Shown piece after piece: positions 27,585-39,538 of a stretch of 64,000 bases of DNA. Under the pieces are notes generated by a model. That model made no database searches. It saw only the letters and a program-made list of their open reading frames with translations, and was not told where the DNA came from. Each line of letters starts with the position of its first letter. The first letter of the stretch is position 1. The position numbers and the translations under genes are program-made. Origin of the DNA: Clonostachys chloroleuca. Taxonomy: Eukaryota; Ascomycota; Sordariomycetes; Hypocreales; Bionectriaceae. The stretch covers positions 16,368,001 to 16,432,000 of the forward strand of contig JBANAY010000003.1 of NCBI GenBank assembly GCA_037952775.1, read 5' to 3'.

Positions 27585-29734
27585 CTAATAATAATAGTAT
27601 TTTTAGTTATTAAGGAATTATTATATTCTTCTAATATCTAATAAAATTTTAATTTCTATTAATTCTAATATAGATTTATAAAAGTATCTCTCTACTCTAT
27701 ATAACTAGTAAACCAGTCTATTAGTAGATTTATATCTTATAGCTATAATAATTCTAATATAATATTATAGGAATTTAATAGTACTAAGTTATATATAATA
27801 TTAAATTTCTTTCTTTAGATCTTAATTATAAAGTAATTAGTCTTAGAGTTAATAATTTTATTATTATATTTAAATAATATTCTATCTAGAGTTATAATAT
27901 TATAGAACTTTTTCTTTATTCTCTATAGTAAATAGAGTTAGTTAATTACTACTAGTAAGATATAATTATATAATACTCTATAGTCTATCTATATTATAAG
28001 CTAGTATCTCTTAATCTTAATATCTATAATAATATTAATTAAATTTCCTCTCTTAATAGCTCCTAGAGTTTTCTAATTTAATATTATTTTACTATATTAT
28101 AACTCTATTATAGTTAGTTTATATTATTTTTTATCTAGTTAATTTATTATTTAAACTATTCTTACTTTTCTTTATTCTTAAATATCTATTTTAGAATATC
28201 TATAAGGGTTTTTAACTTATTTATATAGCTAGGGATAAATTATTTATATTTCCTTTTCTATTTATTTAATTTATTAATAATTATAGGTATTCTATTATTA
28301 GAGTAAGCTTTACTCTATTCTTTTTTATTAATAGAGATAATTTCTTATTTCTTTATATTACTACTTTCTCTACTATCTATTAAAGATAGTATACTTTATT
28401 TATAGTATTATCTAATTTCCTCTTTCTATAGTTAGTATTACTATAAGTATAATTTAATAGGGTTTATATTATTATTACTATATTTAGCTAATTCTAATAC
28501 TATTATTTTAGTTTTTAAGTAGTTTTTATACTTCTAATTATAGTATTACTTAATTTAGCTATTATATTTAGTTATTATTTAATCTTTAAGATCCTTATTT
28601 TTATATTATAATTTAATTTTAATCTTTTTATAAACTTTATACTTTAGCTTAGGGTATAATTCTACTAGTAGCTTACTATAAGTATATTCTTTAGGATATT
28701 TCTCTAAGTCTTCTTTAAAGATAGTATATTATTTTATACTATATTATTAATATATAAACTATTATATTTATTCTATAATATATTTATTAGGTATTCTTCT
28801 ATTAGGATATAGAAAGAAATTATTCTTAGCTTTTATTATTTAATATATTAGATAATAGTTATTATAATAAGTTATCTAGGATTCTAGAGAGTAGTTATAT
28901 ATCTATATAGTCTCTATACAGATTAGTATTTTATATATACTATTACTAAGTTATATAGTACTAATAGTATTATTTCTAAAAATAACTAGTTCTTCTAATA
29001 TATCTAGATATTATTCTTATATCTTCTTCTGATAATATATATAAAGTTTATTATATTTAGTTTTAATTTCTATTCTTATCTACTAATATTATTTCTTTTT
29101 AGTAGTATTTTATAGAATAACTCTATTAATATAATAGAATATATATTTATATTTAGTAGATAGTTTAAATTCTAAAACTTATTCCTCTTATTTAAGCTTT
29201 TTTTTAAGCTTTTAGAAAATTTATTAGATTTCTTCTTATTATTTTCTAGCTATACTAAGTTTTATATATTCCTCAGGTTCTAATACTTCTTTAAAGATAG
29301 GTATATTTCTTAGAGGAAATTTAGGAATTATAGTATTTATAGGAGTTCCTTTCTAATTAATCTTATATATTATTCCTAAAACTTTAGTATTAGTTTTCCT
29401 AATTACTTCTAATTATTTCTTACTATCCTTAGTAGGTTTCTAATTTTCTTTTTTCTTATCTTTCTTAGGTTCTAAATATTAAAGTAAAATATATCTAATC
29501 TTATTATAATTATAGTATTTATATTTTTCTATAGCTCCTAGCTCTATAAGTTCTATATATATCCCAGAAGCTATAGTATATTACTATTATAATTTCCTAG
29601 TATTAGTAAAATAAGTTATTTTTCTATTATAGGTTTACTAATAATATTACTAGTTATTAATTCTTATAGCTATAATTATATATTTATAAATACTTTTTAG
29701 CCTATCTTTCTTATATAGTTCTTCTTAAACTTCC

Positions 29735-30599
29735 TGTTGAATTGAGAGACTATAGCCACTATAAGTTAGTGACCGTATCGCTATAAGTTAGCGGTTGCAA
29801 CCACTAACCTCTAGCGGTCGCAACCACTAACTGTTAGCGATCGCTATCCCCTGTAACAGCTAGCCAATAGCGATTGAGACCGCTATCCGATAGCGACTAC
29901 GATCACGAGCCAATAGCGGTTGCAGCCACTGTGGGTCAGTGGCTACAGGCCGCTATGACCGCTACGGCTTAGCAGGCTCCAGTTCCTCTTTAGGGCTAGG
30001 AGCGTCAGCAGCGTTATTTATAGGTTATTAGGCTATATTAGCCTAAATAAGGGTCTAGAAAATTCAGGAAAAAAATCTGAGTAACTTCTAGTAGCCTAAC
30101 CTATACCCAAGCTACCCTATAACCAACCTACCCTAGACTAGACCTTAGATCTTAGATATCTCTTTCAGCTTTAAAGATAAGATATCTAATATCTATACTT
30201 AACTGATCAGCTTAACTAGCTCTTTCAGATAAAAGTGGGTCTTAAAAAGGTTATATATATCTATCTTATGGTTTGGTAGTTGTGAGTCGATTTTTTAGAT
30301 TTCCTATAGTAATGAATTTTGCGGAAAATCAAAAGTGGCCCGGGAAGCTGCTGTAGCGGGTTTTAGAGTAGTTTTTAGTCGGTAGACCTATGAGAGAAAT
30401 TGGTATATTTTTCCGGTTCCTCTCACCAAAATAAGATCCTTTTGCGCTATAAAATGCACTATAAACCGACTTTCTAGTGTGAAGTTTGACTAAGTTATAG
30501 AGGAGTGTTCGCTATAAGTTAGAAGCTAAAATTTCCACTGCTGCTAGTTATAGCGGTCTCAAGGCCTAATACACCTTGTAGGCCACTGTAATTTCAACA
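29735..30599 (+). mobile_element. TGTTGAA-family insertion nested in gypsy copy C (865 bp, 5-bp TSD)
   Basis: Starts TGTTGAATTGAGAG and ends GTAATTTCAACA. CTTCC lies on both sides (29730-29734 and 30600-30604), while the uninterrupted paralogue in copy B reads AAACTTCCTTCTT with a single CTTCC at about 12647, so the 5-bp duplication is proven by an empty site. The left ~330 bp carry the palindromic modules; the centre (about 30230-30480) is non-AT-rich and unlike the foldback copy. It has no ORF. The TG...CA ends and 5-bp duplication also fit a solo LTR, but the internal palindromic modules and the foldback relative argue for a non-autonomous DNA element. Confidence 0.75.
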
Positions 30600-31408
30600 C
30601 TTCCTTCTTAAGTTAGTTAAAGTAGTAAGATATAGTATATTTCTTATTTTATCTAGTCTTAGTTAGTAGCTAGAGATAGTAAGTACTAAAGATTAAATAT
30701 AATTCTTATTAAGTAAATATATTAATTTTATATTCTATCTTATACTTCTTATTTTAAATACTAAAAGTTTATTTAAGAACTTCTATAAAATAATTAAAAC
30801 TTATTATAATATTAATAGTATATTAGTTTCCCTATTTACTAAGATATTCCTTTATAATAAGTTTAAACTAGTTAAGTATAACTCCTTTAAATTATAAGTA
30901 GATATATATAATCTTCCTTTTACTAGTATTAAGTATAATAGAAAAGTAATTAAAATATATTTAGAATTAAGTTATAAATCCCTAGAGTTTATTTTAAGTT
31001 TTATTAAATATCTTAGATAGTAATAGCTTAAATAGTTATTCTAGCTCTCTTCCTTAAATAATAGTTATAGTTTAAATCTGGAGATTAGTATATATAGTAG
31101 CTTACTATATTATAATAGCTATTATATTAACTAGCTCCTAGTAGGTATCTATAAGATATATATAAAGTTAGTTAATTTAGTCTTATAAAAGCTATATTTC
31201 CTTAGTATAGTTATTATTATCCTTACTACTATTATTACTATTCTTATCTATAGTATTATCTTTAATAGTTAGAGCAGATAGATTATTATTAATAGCAGGA
31301 GTATACTATTACTAGGCTTAAAGTACTATAGTAGCTATAATATCTTCTTTATTATTATATAGTAATTAAGATAAGGTAATTAGCTAAATAAGAGTTATTA
31401 ATATATAA

Positions 31409-31932
31409 TAGTTAAATAACTTATACTGAATAAGGTCTAGGGTAGATCAGAGTTAAACTAATTAGAGAGTTATTCTAAGTAATATAATTAGATTATCTTA
31501 GACTATATAATATAGATTACTATTAATATATAAGTACTATAGAGCTAGTAATAATAGATATATAGATAATATTATTAATAACTATCTGAAAGAGTATTCT
31601 ATCTAGTAAAATAAATATATATATATATTAAGGGCTTATTAAGGCTTAGTAATAATCCTGAGTTAGAGATTATAAGAATTATTATAAGATCTGAATAATC
31701 CAGTTATAGTTAGGGAGAAAAAGTGGGGTCTATATATAATAGTATATATTAGTCAAATTCGTAATATACTAGTTTGATCTATATACTGGTAGATTATATT
31801 ATTTATAATAGTTTTTATTTAAGATTTTACTTCTTTAAAGTAAAATTACTCTTATTAGTTACTAAGGTAGATCAGTACTATCTATCTTATATATAACTTC
31901 CTGCGGCCCGAAGGTAGCCTTTGTTCATAACA
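31409..31932 (-). repeat. 5' LTR of gypsy copy C, long form (about 524 bp)
   Basis: The left part matches the LTR of copy A (5571-5926, inverted); the right ~150 bp match the outer part of copy B's LTRs, including TTCCTGCGGCC. A segment of about 165 bp (about 31620-31790) is absent from both LTRs of copy B. It is therefore the fullest LTR in the window. Confidence 0.7.
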
Positions 31933-32070
31933 TAGTATTAAATTTAACTGAGTTATTAGCGAGTGTTCAGTTGAGTACTCGCTGTAAGTTAGAAGCTAAA
32001 CTTCCGCTGTTGTAAGGCTATAGCGGTTATCAAGGCCTAATACACCTTGTTAGCCACTGTAATTTCAACA
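31933..32070 (+). repeat. Terminal fragment of TGTTGAA-family element at island border
   Basis: GTTAGAAGCTAAA...AAGGCCTAATACACCTTGT...GTAATTTCAACA repeats the last ~90 bp of the 29735-30599 copy. It abuts the gypsy LTR directly, so copy C probably inserted into this element. The other part of the split element is not visible. Confidence 0.6.
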
Positions 32071-34461
32071 TATACGAAGCCAGTATGGGGGAGTTCGAGT
32101 GTCAAATTAAAAACAACAATAGAATATGCCAGGCCCGACATCTCAACACAATGAATACGAAGCCAGTACATACTAATATACCATGTACAGCTATCGTTCT
32201 AATGCACGGTCGAACCAATCCTTGTCGAACTACCTAATGTTGGGGCTGATTCCTCAAATCATGACGCCAAAATTGCACCGACCATACCGCTAGCCTAGAT
32301 AGGGTGAGACAGTCTACAGACCTTCCCAGCAGATGACGAGAGAAACAGCACGGGACGCAGATCTGGATGAAATGCTCACCATTTATTCATTCAGAGTTTA
32401 GTAAAATAGCATTAATACTGCACTGGTATCATTAAAGAGTCGTGATAGTTATGCCCGACTTATACAAAAACCCATTTGTTATGATGCATTTACTGCCGGC
32501 AGAGAGCCATCCTTTCCTAGGGACACACAAGATTTTCGGGGGAAAGAACCATTTTATTACTTCCGGGGGAATAATGTGCTCACTTATCCAGGATCAACAG
32601 TACAGCACGTGCAAATCGGGAATGGGGGGATTCTGTTCTGAAACAATTGGCTCAGCCGCTGCTTCCATAAGCTATTCTTTTGAGGTGACTGGTCCGTTGA
32701 TGGCAAGCTAGAAAGGCTGTAATGCGGCACGGCACGCATGTCGCAGGTAAGCTGAAAGAAATAGTTTTGCTGCTGAAACGAATACGGGGTTACTTACTCC
32801 CGGCTCTGACCAGAAAAAGTTAGACGTGTGCCATGGCGATTATCATCTCTGAAATCGGTTATCCTTTTCTACATAACAAAGATACAGGTCATTTTCTTGG
32901 GACCAATAGTACATGGGTCCAACATGGACGCGCCAGCTTTCCATGCAAAGGACCTCTAGCTGAGACACAGGTATGTGTTGGTCCTTGGCCACCGGCGATT
33001 ACTGGGTAAGAGGACCAATAAGGCTCGAGACAACTCCTCCTCGCCTAAATGTAGAACAATGATTCAAAGCGCCACTGGCGCAGGGCGCTAATAGAACAAC
33101 AAGCAAGACGTTGGTTCTGTCTCATTGGTAGCCTTTCATACAGCTGAACTTAGTGTCGCATGTGACCTGCGCCATTTATTTATATCCGGACATGAAGCTT
33201 AATCATGATTAAAGTCTTACAACTATATAAACGAGGGCGATTCTATGTTGGGCAGCTGAGAGAAACTTGGCAAGAAAGTCCCGACCGTCAACGCCAATAC
33301 CAAGCCGAGCTAATGGATTCATTCCTAGACCAAAGAACGGTTTGTACCTATCATATTCACAGTCGACTTTGCTATTAACTAATTGCTTATCTAGCCGATG
33401 GCCTCGAGAGTTTCCATGGAAACTTCCAACAGCCTTGTTCAAGCATCAAGGCCCACGTTAGTGTTTCTTTTGCGTTCTAGAGTCATCCCTGGACACTGTC
33501 TCTGACTAGTATTTTAAACTACAGTGATGTGCTTAACTTTGGAAGGCATGCTGAGTATGGAAAGAAATTCGGCAAGTCGCCGCAACAAATCCTTCAGGAT
33601 GGGTCCGAATTTGGAGGAGAAGTCATCGTAGAAGGGGGCGGAACAGTTACGCAGGGCAATGAAATCAAAGGAGATGTCGACGCAAGGGCGATACATCAAA
33701 CCGGCTCTAGGTTCATTTCAAGAGTTCGTGTCAAGGATCAGAATTCCACCTTCCTGCAGAGGAACCTCATTGAGAAATGGTCTACGTAGTCTCCTCGCGG
33801 ATATTCGATTTATGTGTTTCTTCTCATTTAAGCAAATAGAAGCATCATACCAATGAATAGATCGGTTGGAGAGTATTCCTTAGCAATATAATTTTGATTC
33901 AGTTAGATTTGGCGTGTAGAAATTTGGTCGTAAACATGGAAATGTTTTCCCATCTTCCTCGGAAAGCATACTCCACCTTCATATCTAGATCAGATATCTT
34001 TAGAACTTGGCCTGAATTACGGCTATTGAGGTTTCTCGGAAAATGAACATTTAGAATTCTGATAGAGGCATAGATTGCTGGACATGCAATTATCTCATTG
34101 CCATGTCTCGATGAGTACGGTTAGCAGCTTATAAGTGATTGTCGCAACACACCCAGTAGTACAAATACTCTCGTCTCGGATTTGTAGAACTTACTCTTAC
34201 CAAACTACTCGGCACCTTGATTACCCATAACCATTTATGCATTGGCCCAACCTTCTCTCTCAGGAAAGTTCAGTAGCCGGTGTATTTCTATCTCTACATC
34301 ATACGGCATCCATGGCACCAGACAACCAGGGTAACAGATTCCATCTAAAACATGATGGGCTTGCGAAATTTTGTTTTCATTTCTCAATAGTAATACAAAT
34401 GCGTAGATGCTTTAGAATGCTCATCATGCGGTATATGCTACCAGCATGCAACGCATACTTC
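32071..34461. other. Border zone, no confident gene
   Basis: Base composition becomes balanced here. An 87-codon ATG ORF at 32451-32711 (+) has no recognisable motif. Short overlapping ORFs on both strands at 33209-33856 likewise match nothing I know. ATACGAAGCCAGTA occurs twice, near 32073 and 32156. Relics of decayed genes are possible but I cannot support a call. Confidence 0.4.
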
Positions 34462-35742
34462 TTACTTTTGCCCAAACTTCTGGTAGACCAACTGCTGAAA
34501 TTTAGCATGTTCCTGCATCACCGGCGGGAACATTGGGGGCAATATCTGAGCAATGCAAGTGCCAAAGACCCCAGCTTTGCTGTCAATGAACCACTGGCTG
34601 GTGGTAGCACCTGCCCACAACACAGTTCCCTCCGAACAATGCCCCTCAATGTCCTGCTTCACGAACATGCCAGCGAGACTCCAGGTGACCCTGTGAGCTG
34701 GCGCAATGCCCAAGCCAAGCAAGTGTGTGTACCCCGGCGAGCTTGCGATACAGTCGTTCATGGCTTTCTCGCATACCTCGTCAAGCTGCGGCCGGAAAAG
34801 CTCCTGGTATGAACTGGGTTTCAGGAGCTTGGGATCGCGTTGGGCGACGGCCGAGAGGAAAGTTAAATGCGCGCGGGGGTAATCCAGCAAGGTCCGCCGC
34901 CCAGGCAGTCCGTTGCTCCGAAACGCGCGTCAAACTGCTCGGCATAGACGGCTGGTGGCTCGCCCTTTTCGCTGAGCGTGCTCACGGTGGCCAGGCGGCT
35001 TTTCATGTCTTCCCTCAACTCGGGAAAGAAACTGGCGTCATTCTCGATCCCCAATAGGGTCCATATGCGAAGACGCATGAATTCCTCGAGGGTCATGCCA
35101 GTCGCTTTCTCAATTGCCTTGCCCGCCCAGTCATGGCCATGGCCGTATGCAAACCCTGTCCCTGGAGTAAAGAGCAAAGGTACTACCGACTTCTCCTCGA
35201 TAGTCTTGCCTAACCATGGCGTCTCATTACGAGATGCCCGCCATTTAGCGATTGTCGAACTGATGAAATCGTATTCGTGACCCGAGGTGTGCGTGAGAAG
35301 CAGCCTCAGAGTGATCGGCGTAGTGTTTGGTTCGAGAACCGGGGTGTCACCATCAAAGCCGGTGAGAATACCATGCTTGCCTATGTCAGGAAGCAAAGAC
35401 TTCACATCCTGATCGAGGTCGAGCTTTCCATCTTCAACACACTGGAGCACCGCAACCGAAGTCATTAGCTTCGTCATGGAAGCAATAATGCACATGGTGG
35501 ACTCAGTGAGGGCAAGATCAGCGCCATCTTTGAGGCTTCCTTTACCCACTGATTTAGTGTAGAGAAGTTTACCTAGAATTAGGAAAAATAAGTAGAAGAA
35601 TTGAACGGGAAATGTTCCCATAGTGCAAGCTGCATTGTGAGGGGGTCAACCTACCACTTCTGTCTCCTGCAAAGACGGTAACACCGGGAAGCAGCCCAGC
35701 CGCCACGAGATCGTCGTATATCTTTTCAATCTCTTCGGACAT
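34462..35742 (-). CDS. Beta-lactamase/transpeptidase-like serine hydrolase (class C fold), frame broken once
   Basis: Exon 1 runs 35742-35655 (start MSEEIEKIYDDLVAAG), intron 35573-35654 (GT-AG, 82 nt), exon 2 from 35572 to the TAA at 34462. The nucleophile motif SxxK is seen as IASMTKLMTS; the tyrosine motif lies in FAYGHGHDWAGKAIE; a C-terminal GTVLWAGATTSQWFID matches the substrate-facing strand of this family. These proteins include fungal esterases and LovD-like acyltransferases; the substrate here is unknown. After ...DCLGGGPCWITP the frame fails and resumes one base shifted in RAHLTFLSAV. The break falls in a G5 run on + (34875-34879, C on the coding strand). One more base there gives exactly 400 codons (399 aa), normal for the family. 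I favour a sequencing error over a true pseudogene. No signal peptide is seen. A mariner copy lies 230 bp upstream of the ATG. Confidence 0.85.
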
Positions 35743-35972
35743 GGTTAACGGCTTTGTGGCTATCAAGGTGGAGTGATAAGTGAATGGAAAATAAATGAAA
35801 GAAAAAAGAAAAGAATCGTGCCACAAACAAATTCGCGAACTACGTGTCGGAAGTCCGCTCCGCACCATGCTCGGAGGATCTTGCCACATGGGTCTCTATT
35901 GTCCACCATGGTTGCTAGTCAGCATTTCTCTCACAATATGGGCTCGTCAGACGATCCCGAGTTTCCTTGTTA

Positions 35973-37371
35973 CAGTGGGGCGAAGAAAGTTCCGAGTCAG
36001 CACAGGTAACTAGTCTGTATCGCGACTTGACCGCGTCCTTCAAAATAATAATAATTCAACTTCAAGACATGATTTACCAACTTTATGATACCTAATTATA
36101 TAGATAAAAGTTATTATAGTCCTTATAAGAGGACGAGGATTCGAATAATATATAAACAAGGTTATTCAGCGCGATATATTGCAAATACGGAGTAAATTCC
36201 TAAAGGCAGCGTCTATAGCATCGTGACACGCTATACTGAACAGATATCAGGGGCTTCACTCAAACGCTCCGGGCGCCCTTAAATCTTATCGCCTCGTAAT
36301 ATAAGAGCATTTACTAGAGTTATTGAAAGAAGGCCTTTCATCACACATAGGGATCTTCTCGCTGAGGTCAATATTTAAGTCTCTGCAGCAACTCTAAGAC
36401 ACTACCTTCGTTCTACTGGTATAATATATAGGCTTACTGCGGAACATCCACTTTTAACGCCTCATCGAGCTGCTGTACGCCTGAGATTTACAAGGGAGTA
36501 TATTAACAAGCCAATTTCGTTCTGGCGTAAAGTTATTTGGTCTGATAAGACCTATATACAGCTGTAGACTGACGGAAGAAGACCGTGGGTTTAGTACCAT
36601 CAGGTAATATGAAGTAGCCCTCCAGAGAATTACGAATAACTTTACAACTAATACAAATCAGGGCAAGAGACTTAGACCAGATAAAGTCTATATAAAGAGC
36701 AATAGAAAGAGTCTATTATTAATATTCTGGGGTACTTTTTATAGTAATAAGAGAACTTCTCTTTATATACTTCCTAGTAACCCTAACTCCGCCCGGGGCA
36801 GTATTACTATATACTTATATATCGAGCATTTAAAGGAATTACTACCTATAATTATCAAACTAGGGAGAATATTTATACAAGATAACGTATCTATTTATAC
36901 AGCTCGTTATATGCAAAGGTAGCTGTATAATTTCGCTTAAGAGCACGGCTTTAATATATTAGACTGGCCCCCTTATTTACCTGACCTCAACCCCGAAGAG
37001 AACCTTTAGAAGCTGCTTAAAGATAGGTTAGGAAAAGATCATAGGGAACTTTAGCAGCTGCTAAATTCACCTGCAAGCTTAGTAGAGCTTAAACAGGCTG
37101 CTATAGAGGTCTGGGAGAGTATTCAAAGCGAAACGTTAGAGTTGCTAGCTAACTCAATGCATCGCCGACTTCAGGCAATTATTGACGTATAAGGCTAGTA
37201 CATATATTATTAATTATATCAATCGATTCAGAATTGAATAGAGAATCAGGTATATAAAAAGATATTAATTTACTTATAAATTAGCACTTTTATGGCTGTT
37301 ATTCAATTGAAGACTATGTACCAGATACTATGAGTGATTTGTGGTGACTCGAAACTTTCTTCGCCCCACTG
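35973..37371 (+). mobile_element. Tc1/mariner DNA transposon, RIP-damaged
   Basis: This is a 1399-bp element flanked by TA on both sides (35971-35972 and 37372-37373). Terminal inverted repeats are CAGTGGGGCGAAGAAAGTT at the left and its near-perfect inverse at the right, continuing as CGAGTCAGCACA/CGAGTCACCACA. It carries a degenerate transposase gene. The TA duplication is the target site of this superfamily. It is the only recognisable transposon outside the AT-rich island. Confidence 0.92.
36085..37192 (+). pseudogene. Tc1/mariner transposase, inactivated
   Basis: From an ATG at 36085 the frame gives an N-terminal helix-turn-helix region (IIYKQGYSARYIA...GSVYSIV) and GRP, then ILSPRNIRAFTRVIERRPFI. 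The first catalytic Asp region is seen in FWRKVIWSDKTYIQL. The second Asp (IQDNVSIYTARY) and the final DDE-domain stretch (DWPPYLPDLNPEENL) follow at about 36870-37010, then a C-terminal HRRLQAIIDV before TAA. In-frame TAA/TAG replace Gln and Trp codons (for example GAG-TAA-ATT after IANTE, and CTG-TAG-ACT), and the end is in a different frame from the start, so indels are also present. RIP explains the stops. No functional transposase can be made. Confidence 0.88.
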
Positions 37372-39538
37372 TAGTAACATATAGGGACAGGGAGTGCCAT
37401 TCCAAATGCTGACACCGCCACCCGCTGGGCCAATCAAGCGGGTTCTCTATAAAAGGGAACAACAATAATTTGCGCGTTCTTGTCCCTTTTTGTTTGCAAG
37501 AGATCAAGTTTCTTCCTTGGGGACCCTCTAGCCAGCTACTTGAGTTTTAATTGACTCAACCGCCTAACTTTTAGAGAAATAGCTATATGTAACAAGATGA
37601 GAAGAAGTACTGTTATGCCTCGCTTAGCTACGCAACGCCTAGCGAGTTCACACAAGCTTTCCACTCCAACTAAAACAACTCTTTGAACAGACACAGGCCA
37701 GCAGCGTAAGCAGTTTTGCGATAGTGAAAATATTGCCTGCCTATCCTGCTATAGCAAAGTAAGCAAGATTCCTTAGCACCTAACCCTAATGAAGGTCCCC
37801 TACTAGTGGGACAACTCAAATGCAGGGGTAATAAGAGGCTATCAACAGTGTGCAGCCCTTTATAAGATCTCAGGGTTTTTTCTACATATTAACCTATGAG
37901 CCCGACATTTTACAAACAGTTATACTACTAGACGATACTTTGGCAGTCAAGTCTGTCAAAGCCTAAAGGCATTCCTTGGAATTCTCCCTTTACCAGCCAG
38001 TTGGTAAGCTCCTTGAACCCTAAGAAGTTATTTTCCACTTGCCAAGGTGAGTTTATTCAACGTTAAGAATTCGACGCACATAATTTCCTCTTCCTCGCTT
38101 CTCCTCTCGAAGCTAGAGAGCCTGGGATTGTTGCCAATAGAATCTCCAAGTCAAATGAGTTGAACACGACCCGGGATATAGAGGCCTTGCCTACCATATA
38201 CACCAATCTCACCGAAATACACTCCTTAAACCGTTTCGGGACATAGAATGTACTCTTCTGATAACCGATGCTCTTCCTCAAACGAAATCATCATTACCTA
38301 TAGCGACCTTGAATATCCGAACGAAGGAACCCAGAGGAGCAAGACCGCGCGACGGTACCCAAATGATTCTTAGGCCCCTATTCAAGCCCTTCACGGGATC
38401 CAATTTAGAATTGTTTATAGATTTAAGTATTCCGGGGCTTTATGGGGTGCAGATTGCTCAAGTCATTGTGGTTGTGAAAATAATTGGATAGGCTCTGTCG
38501 GTCAATTAACACTCAAACTCGCCCTAACCCCCGCTAATAGGTCTTTCTGAGCATTCAACAAAATCCATTAAACTGTGATTTCGCCTAGACAGTAGCCTTT
38601 GCCAGCTTGCTAAACTATCGGTAGATTGCAGTTCACAATACATCAGCATTTAACGTAGGATATATAAAAACAAAGATAGGAGACAGCGATTTTACTTCCG
38701 ATTTTTCAACAAATCGAGTAAGTAAGAAGCTTATAACCCCAAAACTTATTACCCCAAAAATGAACACGATTTTAGGATAACGTGTGTCATTTGAAGTACT
38801 TTCATTTGGAGCGATAGAGATGATGGGTAATTGCGTGTCCATCCAGTTAAGAGGAGAGCGAAACTCTGAACATCTCTCTATCAGCTCAAATGCTACCAGT
38901 TACTTCTTAATGCTGTATGATAAATAAAATATCAAGATTTTTTATTCTAAAAAACCTCATATCTACCCGTGTTCCCAGCAATTAAAGCCTCCCTATTCCG
39001 GAATCCAACACCTTCAATATTTAGCACTGGGAACTCTCTTATGACACGGCAGATAGGCATTTTGAGACGTAATTCAGAATGAAAATAAGAGCTGGTCGGC
39101 TGTAAAGGGAATTATACTCATTTTCCTCTAATCTTTGTTTGGTTCTGACTTTTTCTACTCCTCTTTGCCGCGGCTCAAGTATACGTTTATGTGCGCCATA
39201 TAGGACTCGATGCCGCAACGTCCTCAATCTGGATATTATGTACGACGGTCTCATGACGCAATATGGACCCTTTAATTTCGTTCCCAAAAAAAATTCATGG
39301 AATTTATAGGCTAGCTAATCATGATTGGCTCGACTCTGCTTTATACGAGTAGCGCCGTTGACCCGATCTCGGCACAGCGAGCTAACGTAGCGTTATTAAT
39401 GCCGAAGCACGTCAATCATCATGATGATTGTGTGCTCCAATGCCGAATAGTATGTAAGAGTTTCAAACTCCCCAACCTCTAGAGTCAATCTTCTTATGTT
39501 TCTTCGGCGAATTACCGCATTGTTCACTGATAATAAAA
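37372..39538. other. Intergenic, about 2.2 kb, no confident gene
   Basis: Only short ORFs are present (for example 38309-38491 on +, 38063-38281 and 38633-38842 on -), none with a motif I know. A TATA-like CTATAAAAGGG lies near 37447 on + but no gene follows it. The stretch may contain decayed gene pieces; composition is balanced to slightly AT-rich. Confidence 0.4.
37448..37455 (+). promoter_or_regulatory. Orphan TATA-like box
   Basis: TATAAAAG just outside the right end of the mariner element. No supported coding sequence lies downstream within 2 kb, so this may be chance or the promoter of a lost gene. Confidence 0.2.

Larger units (their letters stand above)
27585..31932 (-). mobile_element. 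Ty3/gypsy chromovirus, copy C, 5' half only, with nested insertion
   Basis: From about 27585 to 29734 the sequence parallels 10541-12640 of copy B, and from 30600 to 31408 it parallels the gag end of copy B, with the 5' LTR at 31409-31932. Reverse transcriptase, RNase H, integrase and the other LTR are absent, so only gag and protease-side sequence remain. The 865-bp insertion at 29735-30599 interrupts gag/pol. Decay is RIP-like but independent of copy B, with different transitions at many shared sites. Confidence 0.85.

Noticed and set aside
29735..30599. Solo LTR interpretation
   Set aside because: Ends and target duplication fit, but palindromic subterminal modules, a foldback relative and a 112-bp miniature with both ends fit a non-autonomous DNA element better. 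Not excluded.
34237..34812. 191-codon ORF on + over the beta-lactamase-like gene
   Set aside because: Antisense shadow of the conserved C-terminal half of that gene.
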